Below are positions 7,551-22,286 of a stretch of DNA of 64,000 bases, in pieces (within the stretch, counting starts at the first letter, position 1; the number at the start of each line of letters is the position of its first letter). The stretch covers positions 62,001 to 126,000 of the forward strand of contig DAINRU010000003.1 in NCBI GenBank assembly GCA_036741695.1. The letters are read 5' to 3'. The notes under the pieces are model-generated. The model ran no database searches. It saw only the letters and a program-made list of their open reading frames with translations, and had not been told where the DNA came from. Origin of the DNA: JAFANK01 sp036741695. GTDB lineage: Bacteria; Vulcanimicrobiota; Vulcanimicrobiia; Eremiobacterales; Eremiobacteraceae. The position numbers and the translations under genes were made by a program.

Positions 7551-9152
7551 TTACTGCGCGCCATAGCCGATTTCCACTGTGCGCAGTTTTTGTTCGACAT
7601 CGTCGGTCTGCGGTGTCACCGGCACGCAACGGTACACTCGCTTGGCTTCATCGGGAGGGCCGATGCCCGGCGGACGCGGCGGATCCGGCTGATCGGAGAT
7701 GTTGTCCACCACCGCCATACCTTTGACAACGCGGCCGAAAACCGTGAACGCCCGGTCGAGGTGCAGTTGCGGCGACTGCGTGATGTAGTACTGGCTGCCG
7801 GCCGTGTTGAGGAGCGGTGTGTTGGCCCTCGTATCGTAGTCGAGGCCGTACGAGATGATTCCCGTCAACTGCTCCACTGGATTGAGCTCGGCGGGAATGG
7901 AATAGCCAGGGCCGCCATTGCCGCTATTGGTCGGATCACCTCCCTGGACAACGAAGTCGGAGATCACGCGGAAGTAGCTGAGCCCGTTGTAGAATCCGCG
8001 ATCGACAAGATACAGGAAGTTGTCGACGCTGTATGGGGCTTCATCGGGAAAGAGCTCGAGCACGATCACGCCTTTGTTCGTGACGATCGCCACCTGCGGG
8101 TGGGCGCCGAATGGTGCGGAGCTGGCAAGCGGCGTCGGTTGTTCGAGATCCTCTTTCGGCACGGGCGACGGTTTCACGTCAACCTTGGTCGGATCGTGGA
8201 GGGCGTTGAGCGCATAGCGCACCTCCCAGCGCACGCGCCACGACGGGTCGTTCGCCTCCAGGCGAATCGGCAAGGCGTAACTGCGGTCCTTGAGCCGGCG
8301 GAGTCCGCTGACTGCATAGAGGCGCACGAGCTCTTCGTCGTCGGTGAGAAGCCGGCGCAACGTCGGCGCTGAGTTCTGGTAGAACGCACGGCCGAGCGCC
8401 CAGGCCTCTCGCCAGCGGACCTCGGGATCACGCTCCGTGAAGATCGATGAGGAGAGCGCGTCGGCTGCGGCCTGGCGATGCGCGAAGTCGATCGATTGGG
8501 CACCGGGCAGCGCCACCTCGCCCAATCCGACAGCGGCCTGCTCGCGCACGCCGGCGTCGCGGTCCGAGACGAGCTGGGTCAGCTCGTCCACCACGTTCGC
8601 TCCGCCGATTCGGCCCAAGGCGCCTGCGGCCGCGGCTGCGACGACCGGGGAATCGCGCCGCGTCGCTTCGGCGAGCACGGGCGCGGAGTCAGGCGATGCG
8701 ATGAGACCGAGCGAGAAGGCGGCCATCGCGCGGACCGATGCGGCCCTGTGTCCGTCATCCAGCACTGTCACGAGTGTCGAGTCCGCCGCGGCGTCTCCGA
8801 TGCGGCCAAGCGCGAGCACCGCCCGCGCTTGGACAGCCGGATCGCGGTCGTCCAGGTATTTGTCCAGGGCCGAGAGGGTGGTCGCCAGCCAGTTTGCGGG
8901 CAGAGGTACCTGCGTGCGGCTGCGCTCGAGCACGCCGATCTCGCCGAACGGGGTCGAGCTCGAGGCGCTGGGCGTCGGCGGCGGCAGGTTCCCGCGTGAA
9001 GCCACCGGCGTCGGCGCCGGCGGCGTCTTGGCAGACGTCGCAACCGCGAGCTGCGGGTGGCCTGCAAGCGACGCACTACCGAACGCTGCGCCGGCACCGA
9101 GCGCGACGAGCAACAGCAATACGGCCGAGAGGTATGCAGCGGCTCTGATCAT
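7551..9152 (-). CDS. HEAT-repeat protein fused to cyclophilin-type prolyl isomerase
   Basis: 533 aa secreted or membrane-anchored protein: an N-terminal hydrophobic segment (residues 4-30), a Pro/Ser/Thr-rich linker to about 65, then HEAT/PBS-type repeats to about 335 (for example VQARAVLALGRIGDAAADS and VREQAAVGLGEVALPG). A cyclophilin domain follows at about 350-510 with SVDNFLYLVDRGFYNGLSYFRVISDFVVQGGDP and FTVFGRVVKGMAVVD. The catalytic arginine context (FRVI) and the GGDP motif are present. It probably folds or scaffolds proteins outside the cytoplasm. It precedes tetR and follows rpoD on the same strand. Confidence 0.9.
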   Translation of the reverse strand: MIRAAAYLSAVLLLLVALGAGAAFGSASLAGHPQLAVATSAKTPPAPTPVASRGNLPPPTPSASSSTPFGEIGVLERSRTQVPLPANWLATTLSALDKYLDDRDPAVQARAVLALGRIGDAAADSTLVTVLDDGHRAASVRAMAAFSLGLIASPDSAPVLAEATRRDSPVVAAAAAGALGRIGGANVVDELTQLVSDRDAGVREQAAVGLGEVALPGAQSIDFAHRQAAADALSSSIFTERDPEVRWREAWALGRAFYQNSAPTLRRLLTDDEELVRLYAVSGLRRLKDRSYALPIRLEANDPSWRVRWEVRYALNALHDPTKVDVKPSPVPKEDLEQPTPLASSAPFGAHPQVAIVTNKGVIVLELFPDEAPYSVDNFLYLVDRGFYNGLSYFRVISDFVVQGGDPTNSGNGGPGYSIPAELNPVEQLTGIISYGLDYDTRANTPLLNTAGSQYYITQSPQLHLDRAFTVFGRVVKGMAVVDNISDQPDPPRPPGIGPPDEAKRVYRCVPVTPQTDDVEQKLRTVEIGYGAQ

Positions 9153-9207
9153 GGATCGTGCTTCGCTGGGGATGCGGGCGTTTACTGTGAGGGCGGCGTC
9201 ACGCCGC

Positions 9208-10440
<1,233 letters not shown>

Positions 10441-10442
10441 TG

Positions 10443-12224
10443 TTAGGTTCCCTCCTTTCTATCAGCCACTGCACCTCGCAGTCTGGCTGCGAGGGAATTG
10501 TACTCTTCACGCAGCGGCTCTGGTATGGATACACCCTTTGTGAGGAGCCTGTTAATTTCAGCGTCGATGCTGGAAAGCCTCCGCTCGAGGCGCTGGCGTT
10601 CGAAGCGCTCGAGGATGCGCTCGAGCCGTTGCTCTTCCTCGTCGGGGCGCAGCGGCGGCGACGACAACGCCAGGCGCGTGAGTTCTGCGATGTTGGTCTC
10701 ATCGGCCAAAAGGGTCAGGGGATTTATCCCGCGAGCGAGTTCACCGCGTAGTTGTAACAGCACCGCATAGGCGCGAGCCATCTCCTCATCCGCGAAATCT
10801 TCTCCGGATATGCGCCCTGCCACAGCTTCGATGAACTTGGGCTGCACGAGTATGAGCGCCACAAGTTCGCGTTCTGCAGACAGCGCATGCATGGGCGCAG
10901 GCACTCGGCGGTGCGCGGGCTGCGCGCTATCGCCGCTTAGCCGTACGTGCTGCACCGGGGTTGCACGGAGCGCGCGCAGCGCAGACTCGCTCACCTCGAG
11001 CTTGCGGGCCATGGTCTGTACGTATTGGTCGCGTTCGATCGGGTCGCGCACGTGCGCGATGACCGCCATGGCCTCGCGCGCGATTTCAGCCTTGCTCGAG
11101 AACTGCGCGCTGATGCGGTTGCAGGCGAGCTCGATCTTGAAGTCGATCCACGGCCGCGAGCTCTGCAACAGCGCGGAAAACGCCTCCGCACCATCCTCGA
11201 GCACGATGCTGTCGGGATCGCGGCCGTCGGGCAGCCTCGCCACGCGTACCATAAGACCTTCGTCGACCAGCATGTCGATACTGCGAGCCGTGGCCGCCTG
11301 GCCGGCGGCGTCGCCATCGAAGCACAGGTAGAGGTTGCTCGCGACGCGGCGCAGTTCGCGCGCTTGCTCGACGGTGAACGCCGTCCCCAGGCTTGCGACC
11401 GCGTTGCCGAACCCGGCCTGATGCAGCGCCAGACAATCGAGGTAGCCTTCCACGACGATGAGCGCCTCATGCGCGGCTGCAGCGCGGCGGGCGATGTGCA
11501 GCCCGTACATGTGCTGACCCTTCGTGTAGACGGACGTGTTGCGCGTGTTCAGGTATTTCGGCTGATCTGCACCGAGCGCACGGCCGCCGAAGGCGATGAC
11601 CTCCCCGGTGAGGTTGAAGACGGGCAGCATGAGGCGGCGGCGGAAGAAATCGATGTAACCGCTCTCCCTCTGGCGCAGGGAGATAAGACCGGCGCGCAGT
11701 GCGAGCTGCAAGTCGATGCCGGCACGGGAGAGCGCGTTGACCAACCCTTCCCATGAATCGGGGGCAAAGCCGACGGAAAATCGCTCGCAGATCTCGTCGT
11801 GTATTCCGCGCAGTTTGACGTAGTCGCGGGCCTCAGCGCTACGGCGCAACGACTCGACGAAATAATTCTTGGCGACAGCGTTGGCCTCGTAGATCGCTTC
11901 GCGCTCGCTGCGTCTCCGGCGGAAATCCTCGGTCTCGCGCAGCTCGATACCGGCGCGCGTGGCCAGCATGCGGATCGCATCGGGGAACTCGACGTTCTCG
12001 TAGCGTTTGACGAAGGTGATGAGGTCGCCCCCCGCGTTGCACCCGTAGCAATGCCACACGCCCTTCTCGGCGTTGAGCGAGAACGAGGGGGTTTTCTCCG
12101 CGTGGAACGGGCACAGGCCGACGTACTCGCGGCCGCGCTTGCGCAAGGTCACATACTGGCTCACGTAGGCGAGCAGATCGACCTTGGCCTGGATCTCTTG
12201 GACTATGCTGCCATCGTAGGGCAT
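10443..12224 (-). CDS. dnaG: DNA primase
   Basis: 593 aa, normal length. It makes RNA primers at the replication fork. The N-terminal zinc-binding domain has C38, H41, C59 and C62 (CPFHAEKTPSF and WHCYGCNAGGD). The catalytic core includes YIDFFRRRLMLPVFNLTGEVIAFGGRAL. The TOPRIM domain shows IVVEGYLDCLALHQAGF and LYLCFDGDAAGQAAT (the metal-binding acidic residues). The C-terminal helicase-binding part begins at about 430. It sits between dgt and rpoD on the same strand, directly abutting rpoD. Confidence 0.97.
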   Translation of the reverse strand: MPYDGSIVQEIQAKVDLLAYVSQYVTLRKRGREYVGLCPFHAEKTPSFSLNAEKGVWHCYGCNAGGDLITFVKRYENVEFPDAIRMLATRAGIELRETEDFRRRRSEREAIYEANAVAKNYFVESLRRSAEARDYVKLRGIHDEICERFSVGFAPDSWEGLVNALSRAGIDLQLALRAGLISLRQRESGYIDFFRRRLMLPVFNLTGEVIAFGGRALGADQPKYLNTRNTSVYTKGQHMYGLHIARRAAAAHEALIVVEGYLDCLALHQAGFGNAVASLGTAFTVEQARELRRVASNLYLCFDGDAAGQAATARSIDMLVDEGLMVRVARLPDGRDPDSIVLEDGAEAFSALLQSSRPWIDFKIELACNRISAQFSSKAEIAREAMAVIAHVRDPIERDQYVQTMARKLEVSESALRALRATPVQHVRLSGDSAQPAHRRVPAPMHALSAERELVALILVQPKFIEAVAGRISGEDFADEEMARAYAVLLQLRGELARGINPLTLLADETNIAELTRLALSSPPLRPDEEEQRLERILERFERQRLERRLSSIDAEINRLLTKGVSIPEPLREEYNSLAARLRGAVADRKEGT

Positions 12225-12302
12225 GGGATACGCTTCTGCTTCGCCTGCGGGGGGCCCTTACAAACCTACCTGAAGGTCCGCTGCCGCGGAAAGATTTGAC
12301 GC

Positions 12303-12322
12303 AACGGACCTTTAGGTCCGTT
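12303..12322. repeat. 20-bp palindromic repeat, copy 2 (perfect) plus adjacent hairpin
   Basis: AACGGACCTTTAGGTCCGTT, the exact reverse complement of the copies at 18709 and 62954, lying 58 bases past the dgt stop. A second inverted repeat follows at 12322-12350 (AACGGC ... GCCGTT with a nested GGC ... GCC). A degraded half-copy (ACCTGAAGGTCCG) is visible near 12267. No poly-T tract follows on either strand. Confidence 0.8.
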
Positions 12323-12379
12323 AACGGCAAGACGGCACTAAAGAGCCGTTGCTTCACGGTCCAGCGTGGGCCTGTCGCG

Positions 12380-13462
12380 CTAGACGTCCCACTCGCGGGG
12401 GATCTCGTTTTCAACCGGCTCGACGAACAGCTCCTTGAAGCGCTTGATCGCGAAACGGTCGGTGAACCCGGCGATGTAATCGCAGACGCGCCGCGCGAGC
12501 GTCTCGCCGGGCGGCGACCCACGGGCGAATTCCTCTGGCAGCTCGTCCGGATGCTCCATGTAGTAGCTGAAGAGCTTCTTAATGATGTTCTGGGCCTTGG
12601 GCTCTTCGGTCTTGGCGGCTTCGTTGAGGTAGACCCGTTCGAACATGAAGCTCTTGATCGTCTCGACGGCATCGAGGACGGGCGCGGAAAGCTTGATCTC
12701 GTTGCGACCGCGGCATTGCACGATGATGTCTTGCACCACTGTCTCGATGCGAATGGAGCCGCGGGAACCCAGCGTTTCGATCGCCTTGGCGGGCAGCTCG
12801 TCCTCACGGATGACGCCAGCGCGCAACGCATCGTCGATATCGTGGTTGATGTAGGCCAGGCGGTCGCAGTAGCGCACGATCTGACCTTCGAGGGTGAACG
12901 GGACGTCGTGGTGGCCGGCAAGGGCCCCGCCGTGTTTGCTGTGCTTGGCGATGCCGTCGAGCACTTCTTCGGTGAGGTTGAGACCGATCTTGTCGCCGCG
13001 GCGCTCTAGGTACATGACCACGCGCAGACTCTGCTCGGAGTGGATGAACCTCGCGCCCGGCTCGTAGCGCCCCATGACGTCGGTGAGCGCGGCCTCGCCG
13101 GCGTGGCCGAACGGTGAGTGCCCGAGATCGTGGCTGAGAGCGATGGCCTCGGCGAGATCCTCATTGAGGTTGAGGCCGCGCGCGATGGAGCGCGACAGCT
13201 GCATGACCTCGATGCTGTGGGTCAGCCGCGTGCGGTAGTGGTCGCCGAGCGGCGAGAGAAAGACTTGCGTCTTGTGCATGAGCCGCCGGAACGCTTTGCT
13301 GTGCACGATGCGGTCGCGGTCGCGCTGAAAGCACGTGCGGACCGGGTCGTCTGCTTCGGGCGTTCGGCGACCGCGCGAATCGCGCGCGAGCGCAGCGTGG
13401 GGTGAGAGCGTGGCAGCTTCGCGCGCTTCGAGCTCTTCCCGGATGGACGTCAGCTTCGCCAT
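12380..13462 (-). CDS. dgt: dGTP triphosphohydrolase-like HD protein
   Basis: 360 aa, the size of the short, type-2 dGTPase family. It hydrolyses dGTP (or dNTPs) to the nucleoside and triphosphate and helps balance dNTP pools. HD-domain metal ligands are evident: H in RTRLTHSIEV at about 82, HD in SHDLGHSPFGHAGE at about 110, and a distal aspartate in YCDRLAYINHDIDDAL. The N-terminal FQRDRDRIVHSKAFRRLMHKTQVF motif is family-specific. It lies between ppdK and dnaG, the same order (ppdK-dgt-dnaG-rpoD) known from several Gram-positive-type genomes. Confidence 0.93.
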   Translation of the reverse strand: MAKLTSIREELEAREAATLSPHAALARDSRGRRTPEADDPVRTCFQRDRDRIVHSKAFRRLMHKTQVFLSPLGDHYRTRLTHSIEVMQLSRSIARGLNLNEDLAEAIALSHDLGHSPFGHAGEAALTDVMGRYEPGARFIHSEQSLRVVMYLERRGDKIGLNLTEEVLDGIAKHSKHGGALAGHHDVPFTLEGQIVRYCDRLAYINHDIDDALRAGVIREDELPAKAIETLGSRGSIRIETVVQDIIVQCRGRNEIKLSAPVLDAVETIKSFMFERVYLNEAAKTEEPKAQNIIKKLFSYYMEHPDELPEEFARGSPPGETLARRVCDYIAGFTDRFAIKRFKELFVEPVENEIPREWDV

Positions 13463-13498
13463 GGGCCTTCTATCACGCGCGCGTCGCCGCCGGCGCTA

Positions 13499-16549
<3,051 letters not shown>

Positions 16550-16695
16550 TCTTCCCCCGGATGGGGCCGCGGGCTATGGGCTCGCGACCCAGCTGCGCCG
16601 ACCCGTGGCGCCTTCTCGCGCAATGCGGTAGCGCGACACAATGACTCGTGTTGGTACTTTGATGCGGGACAGAACCGGACCTTGTGGGATTGTGT

Positions 16696-18153
16696 CTATT
16701 GCTGTTGGATGGCTGGATCCCAACGCGACGTCAGACGGAACTCAAATGTCATGATATAGGTCCGCGGAAGCGCGGTCTTGGGATAGGCTCGTCGCAGCGC
16801 GGCTCCCGCAGCAGCATCGTCGAGATCCGAGGTGCCAGCGGTTTTGAACACGCGCGCCGCGGTCGCTTTGCCCGCTGTATCGACATCGACGACAATGAGA
16901 GTGGTACCCACGAGCTTCTGATCGCGTGCGCTATCCGGATACGCCGGCCAGACTGTTCCGACCATCGGCGGCGGAACGATGATCTGGCTGTGCTGGGTCG
17001 CGGCCGGATCAAGTTGTTGCGGCGCGCTTCCGTCGAGCATACCGTCACTGTCATCCCACGTGATGATCGGAACTAATGTGCACTCGGGCTTGTTGCTGGT
17101 CGCGGCCTGAGTGATGCTGTCGAGGGAAACATTGCCTGCTTGGACGCCGTGATCGAGCACGTACAGCGTGGCTGCATAGCTCTTGTCCTCCGAGGCGCTC
17201 CACGTCGGATCTGACCACACCATCGCAGGGCCTGTCGCTTCTCCCTTACCTAACACGAACGTAACCGCGCTGACCGTGTCATCGGCCGCGCTGAACTCGA
17301 TCTTATAGAGATAGTCGCTGGCCTTGAGGTCGGCTCCCTCAATAAGCACGCTGTCGATACGCGCCCCACATTTGGCGTTTGGCCGGATCGGCGTGCGACG
17401 ATCGCCTTCGTCGAGGCCGAAGTCATACTCGACCTTATATCGCCGAGTGGCGGGTATGCCATCGACGGTCGCCGGTTTGAAGGTGCTCTGAGATATCGCC
17501 CGGACGGCTGCAACGTCGAGGTTAGGATCCTGAGACGACGTGGCCACCACGGCGTGCTCAGGCTTACCCGTCGGCGTCACATCGAATAACACGATAACAG
17601 TGCCCACGATCCCGAGATCGTGATCGGGAACGGGGTACGCAGGCACCTTGCGAGTGACAAAATCCGCGTCCGCGATAAGGTGTCGGCTGCTTCCCCATCC
17701 GAGGCTCGCGACCGTCGGGGTCTCCGGGAAGGTGACGACCTTTGACAACGTCGGAGAAGGACCGAGGTGCACCGGCTGTGCAGAGCATGGGATGTAGTTC
17801 GGGTCAGTGTCATCCTTGTAGTCGATAACCTGGACTGAGCCTATGGGTGAGCCATACCATTCGATCGTCGCCACGCCGCAGCACTTAGGGATCTTTACCT
17901 TCGCGGGATATTGAGGTAGGAGGAGCTGTGTGGTCTTGTTCGCGGCATCAGTGGCATTGATGTGGGCAAGCACATGCTGATTCTCTGACGCGACGTTGAC
18001 ATTATACACCCTTGTCATGCCGCTCGCGCTTTGCCCAACGAACATGAAATCGCTCAAGCTGATCGGACATGCATCCGCGGATGCGATGCCTGCAGCGCAC
18101 ACCTGGTAGATGACCGCAGACGCCAAGACGAGCATAGCTCTGCGCATGATCAT
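16696..18153 (-). CDS. Secreted protein with two TonB-C-terminal-like domains
   Basis: About 485 aa with a signal peptide (MIMRRAMLVLASAVIYQVCA, likely cleavage after about residue 25). Two copies of a TonB C-terminal fold are visible: one at about 170-255 (VPAYPVPDHDLGIVGTVIVLFDVTPTGKPE ... AAVRAISQSTFKPATVDGIP) and one at the C-terminus (VWPAYPDSARDQKLVGTTLIVVDVDTAGKATAARV ... AAAGAALRRAYPKTALP). The classical TonB proline spacer and N-terminal membrane helix are missing, so it is probably not an energy transducer. I prefer the ATG at 18153 (GGAGG 12 bases upstream) over the GTG at 18162. Function unknown. Confidence 0.8.
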   Translation of the reverse strand: MIMRRAMLVLASAVIYQVCAAGIASADACPISLSDFMFVGQSASGMTRVYNVNVASENQHVLAHINATDAANKTTQLLLPQYPAKVKIPKCCGVATIEWYGSPIGSVQVIDYKDDTDPNYIPCSAQPVHLGPSPTLSKVVTFPETPTVASLGWGSSRHLIADADFVTRKVPAYPVPDHDLGIVGTVIVLFDVTPTGKPEHAVVATSSQDPNLDVAAVRAISQSTFKPATVDGIPATRRYKVEYDFGLDEGDRRTPIRPNAKCGARIDSVLIEGADLKASDYLYKIEFSAADDTVSAVTFVLGKGEATGPAMVWSDPTWSASEDKSYAATLYVLDHGVQAGNVSLDSITQAATSNKPECTLVPIITWDDSDGMLDGSAPQQLDPAATQHSQIIVPPPMVGTVWPAYPDSARDQKLVGTTLIVVDVDTAGKATAARVFKTAGTSDLDDAAAGAALRRAYPKTALPRTYIMTFEFRLTSRWDPAIQQQ

Positions 18154-18202
18154 CGCGAGCACGCCCCTCCGTTCTGCGGACGAGCGAATCCGTTCCTTCC
18201 CG

Positions 18203-18688
18203 TCAGGCGAGCTTCAGGAACATGACGTAGGCGTCAACAAAGCCGAGGCGGGGATGTTCGAACGCGCCCGGGAGCCGGCCAACGATCTCGAAGCCGAAGC
18301 GTTGCCACAGCTTGACCGCGCGTTCGTTCGAACTGACCACGAAATTGAACTGCATGGCACGAAAACCGCGCGCGCGGGCTCGCTCGAGCGAGTGCGCGCA
18401 CATCGTGCGGGCGACGCCACGGCCGAACGACGCTGGCGCGGTCGCATACCCGCAGTTCGAGACATGCGACCCCCCACCGCGCTGATTGGCGCGCAAGAAG
18501 TAAGTACCGACGATCCTCCCCTGATCCTCCGCGACGAAGACCTCGTGGTCCGGGGCCGACCAGAAGGCGAGGGCATCGGTACGCGGCGTGTCCTCTGGCA
18601 GCGCGTATGTCTCGCCTGCGCGGATCGTGGGCTCGAGAATGCTCCATATCGCGTCGTGGTCGGTAGTGGTCGCAGCGCGGATATGCAA
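18203..18688 (-). CDS. GNAT N-acetyltransferase
   Basis: 161 aa. It has an N-terminal MHIRAATTTDHDAIWSILEP strand-helix and a central strand VFVAEDQGRIVGTYFLRANQ. The acetyl-CoA pyrophosphate loop GYATAPASFGRGVARTMCAHSLERARARGF matches the Q/R-x-x-G-x-G/A pattern. It ends with the strand NFVVSSNERAVKLWQRFGFEIVGRLPGAF. The start is TTG at 18688, preceded by AGGAG about 9 bases upstream; no ATG lies before the conserved N-terminus. It belongs to the family of small-molecule or antibiotic acetyltransferases; substrate unknown. A palindromic repeat lies between it and glyQS. Confidence 0.88.
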   Translation of the reverse strand: MHIRAATTTDHDAIWSILEPTIRAGETYALPEDTPRTDALAFWSAPDHEVFVAEDQGRIVGTYFLRANQRGGGSHVSNCGYATAPASFGRGVARTMCAHSLERARARGFRAMQFNFVVSSNERAVKLWQRFGFEIVGRLPGAFEHPRLGFVDAYVMFLKLA

Positions 18689-18708
18689 CGCGTGGACTCC
18701 TGGAGTCT

Positions 18709-18728
18709 AACGGACCTAAAGGTCCGTT
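18709..18728. repeat. 20-bp palindromic repeat, copy 3 (perfect)
   Basis: AACGGACCTAAAGGTCCGTT, one base past the glyQS stop. A second small palindrome (GACTCC T GGAGTC) lies at 18695-18707, overlapping the leader of the GNAT gene. Together they could form two stacked hairpins at the 3' end of the glyQS mRNA. Confidence 0.8.
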
Positions 18729-18729
18729 A

Positions 18730-20064
<1,335 letters not shown>

Positions 20065-20108
20065 GACGCGAGTCTTCGCGCGCTAACCCCGAGCGGCCTT
20101 GGCGTCGC

Positions 20109-21380
20109 CTATGTCGGCGCGCGCAGCGCTCGCCAGACCTCTTTCGGCGATAATGGCTTGCCGTACATGAGGACGCCGACGCGGTAGAGCTTAGCGGCGA
20201 GCAGGGTCAAGCCCCAGATGCAGACCACCGACAGGCCGATCGAGACCGCGATCTGCCAGACCGGCACGGTCGAGGTGGCGACGCGCGTGAACATGAGCAT
20301 CGGGCTGATGAGCGGCACGAGCGACGCCCAGACGAAGAGCGGTTTATCCGGGTCTTGCAGGGCGAAGATCGAGAGCATATAGGCGACCACGACCGGGAGC
20401 ACGAGCGGGCCGTTGCTGCCTTGGACGTCTTCAGCCTTGCTCGCGAGCGCGCCGACGCCTGCGAAGAGCGTTGCGTACGAGAAGAAACCGAGGAGAAAGA
20501 ACACGATGAGGTAGAGGATCACCGAGGGCGGCACCGTCGCGATTGCCGGCAATGCCTGTGGTGCCGCCGCTGCGGCGGTCGGCGCCCGGAGGCTGGTCGC
20601 GAAGTGCAAGCCGACGACGACAAGCATCGAGGCGGCGGCGAGGCCGAAGGCCGACATCTGCGTGAGAGCGAGCGCGCCGATGCCCAGTATCTTACCTGCG
20701 AGCAGCTGGCCCGGCCGCACCGCGCCGATCATGATCTCCATCACGCGATTTGATTTCTCTTCAACCACACCCGAACCCACATACACTCCGTACATGATCA
20801 CCGCGATGTAGAGCAGCAGCAAGAGGAAGTAGACAAGCGCCTGCGCGAGAAACGCATCTGCTGCAGTCTTGTATCTCGGATTGAGATTGGTGATCGTCAG
20901 GGGGAAATTCATCGCACGCTGCACTGCTGACAGATTTTTCCCATTAAAATCGGTCGCGATGACAGGCTGCAAGAGTTTCTGCTTCAGGGTCTGATCCTCA
21001 AGGCTGGCCGACTTCACCGGGTAGTACGCAAAGGCGAGCGATCCGTCCCGGCTGCGATACGCGATAAGCGCGGCATCGTACTTGCCCTTGATGACGTCTG
21101 CTTTCAAATGGGGGTCGATGGATGGGCCCTTGGCTGCATATGGCTCCACATGCACCTTGTAATCGTCGCGCAGCTGTTGTGCCAACATCTGCGTCACCGC
21201 ACGGTCCGGCCCGACCAGGGCGATCGAGGTCGTGAAACTTCCCGAAAACCAGGACCCGATCGTGGAGATGAACGAGAGACCCACGATGCCGGCGACTCCG
21301 AGCACCGTGCCGATGATAAAGCCTCTGCTCTTGAGGCGCGACATGTACTCGCGCTCTGCGAGAATGGCGACCGTGTTCAT
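20109..21380 (-). CDS. ABC-2 type exporter permease (NatB-like)
   Basis: 423 aa from ATG 21380, which overlaps the upstream ATPase stop as ATGA; the longer frame before it is arginine-rich antisense-type sequence. The topology is one N-terminal helix (GFIIGTVLGVAGIVGLSFIS), a large extracytoplasmic domain (about 50-220), then a block of helices from YFLLLLLYIAVIMYGVYVGSGVVEEKSNRVMEIMIGAVRP. That EEK-S-N-R-x-M-E-I motif marks NatB/YhaP-type permeases. It forms an exporter with the ATPase encoded just upstream. Substrate is unknown; sodium or peptide export are family precedents. Confidence 0.9.
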   Translation of the reverse strand: MNTVAILAEREYMSRLKSRGFIIGTVLGVAGIVGLSFISTIGSWFSGSFTTSIALVGPDRAVTQMLAQQLRDDYKVHVEPYAAKGPSIDPHLKADVIKGKYDAALIAYRSRDGSLAFAYYPVKSASLEDQTLKQKLLQPVIATDFNGKNLSAVQRAMNFPLTITNLNPRYKTAADAFLAQALVYFLLLLLYIAVIMYGVYVGSGVVEEKSNRVMEIMIGAVRPGQLLAGKILGIGALALTQMSAFGLAAASMLVVVGLHFATSLRAPTAAAAAPQALPAIATVPPSVILYLIVFFLLGFFSYATLFAGVGALASKAEDVQGSNGPLVLPVVVAYMLSIFALQDPDKPLFVWASLVPLISPMLMFTRVATSTVPVWQIAVSIGLSVVCIWGLTLLAAKLYRVGVLMYGKPLSPKEVWRALRAPT

Positions 21381-22279
21381 GCGGCCGAGTCTTCCGGCTT
21401 GACGTAATGCAGGTAGATGTCGGTGAGGCTGGGCTCGACGACCTCGAAGTGCTCGATCGGACCCGCCGCGACGGCGGCACGCAGCAATTCTGCCGGCTGC
21501 GTCTGCGCCGGCAAACGCACGGCCGCAACCCCATCCGAGCTCACGCGCGCTTCGACACCGGGAAAACGCTCCAAAAAGCTCATGTCGGCCAGCCTCGTCA
21601 TACGCACGAAGCGGTCGGGCCAACTGCGTTTGATCTCGCGCAGGTTGCCGTTGACGACCGCGCGGGCACGATCGATGATGCAGATCTCCTCGCAGAGTTC
21701 TTCGACCTGTTCCATGCGGTGGCTCGACAGGAGCACAGCCGTGCCTCCTGCGACAAGCTCGCGCACGGTGTCTTTGACGACCTCCACGTTGATGGGATCG
21801 AAGCCCGAGAACGGCTCGTCCAAGACGAGCAGCGGCGGCCGATGCAGGATCGCAGCGATGAACTGCACCTTCTGCTGGTTGCCCTTCGAGAGCTCGACCG
21901 GCTTGCTCTTGAGCTTGTCGGTGAGTCCGAACGACTCGAAGAGCTGTGCGATGCGTGCGCGCGCGTCGGCCGTCTGCATGCCGTGTAGGCGCCCGAAGAA
22001 GAGCAGCTGGTCCGTGATCTTGTCTTTTGGATAGAGCCCACGCTCTTCAGGAAGATAGCCGAATGTGCGGCGGATGTTCGCGTCGACGCGCGCCCCCGCC
22101 CAGCGCACCTGGCCGCGATCGGGCTCGAAGATATCGAGAATCATGCGGATGGTCGTCGTCTTGCCGGCACCGTTGGGCCCGAGTAGGCCGAAGACCGAGC
22201 CGGGTCGAGCCGTGAGCGTGAGATCGCTGACCGCCTGGACGGCGCCGAAAGACTTTGAGACGTGATCGACTTCGAGCAT
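21377..22279 (-). CDS. ABC transporter ATP-binding protein (NatA-like)
   Basis: 300 aa from ATG 22279, which has AGAGGAAC immediately upstream; the 38 codons before it do not resemble an ABC protein and overlap rlmN. Walker A GPNGAGKTTTIRMI, Q-loop-region GYLPEERGLYPK (the EER variant common in NatA/CcmA-type exporters), signature ELSKGNQQKVQFIAAILHRP, Walker B LLVLDEPFSGFDP and switch LSSHRMEQVEELCE are all intact. A C-terminal regulatory extension follows. It functions with the downstream permease whose start overlaps its stop. Confidence 0.94.
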   Translation of the reverse strand: MLEVDHVSKSFGAVQAVSDLTLTARPGSVFGLLGPNGAGKTTTIRMILDIFEPDRGQVRWAGARVDANIRRTFGYLPEERGLYPKDKITDQLLFFGRLHGMQTADARARIAQLFESFGLTDKLKSKPVELSKGNQQKVQFIAAILHRPPLLVLDEPFSGFDPINVEVVKDTVRELVAGGTAVLLSSHRMEQVEELCEEICIIDRARAVVNGNLREIKRSWPDRFVRMTRLADMSFLERFPGVEARVSSDGVAAVRLPAQTQPAELLRAAVAAGPIEHFEVVEPSLTDIYLHYVKPEDSAA

Positions 22280-22286
22280 CGTTCCT

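Noticed and set aside
12303..12322. Ordinary intrinsic terminators at the 20-bp palindromes
   Set aside because: No T-run follows any of the copies; only the hairpin part is present.
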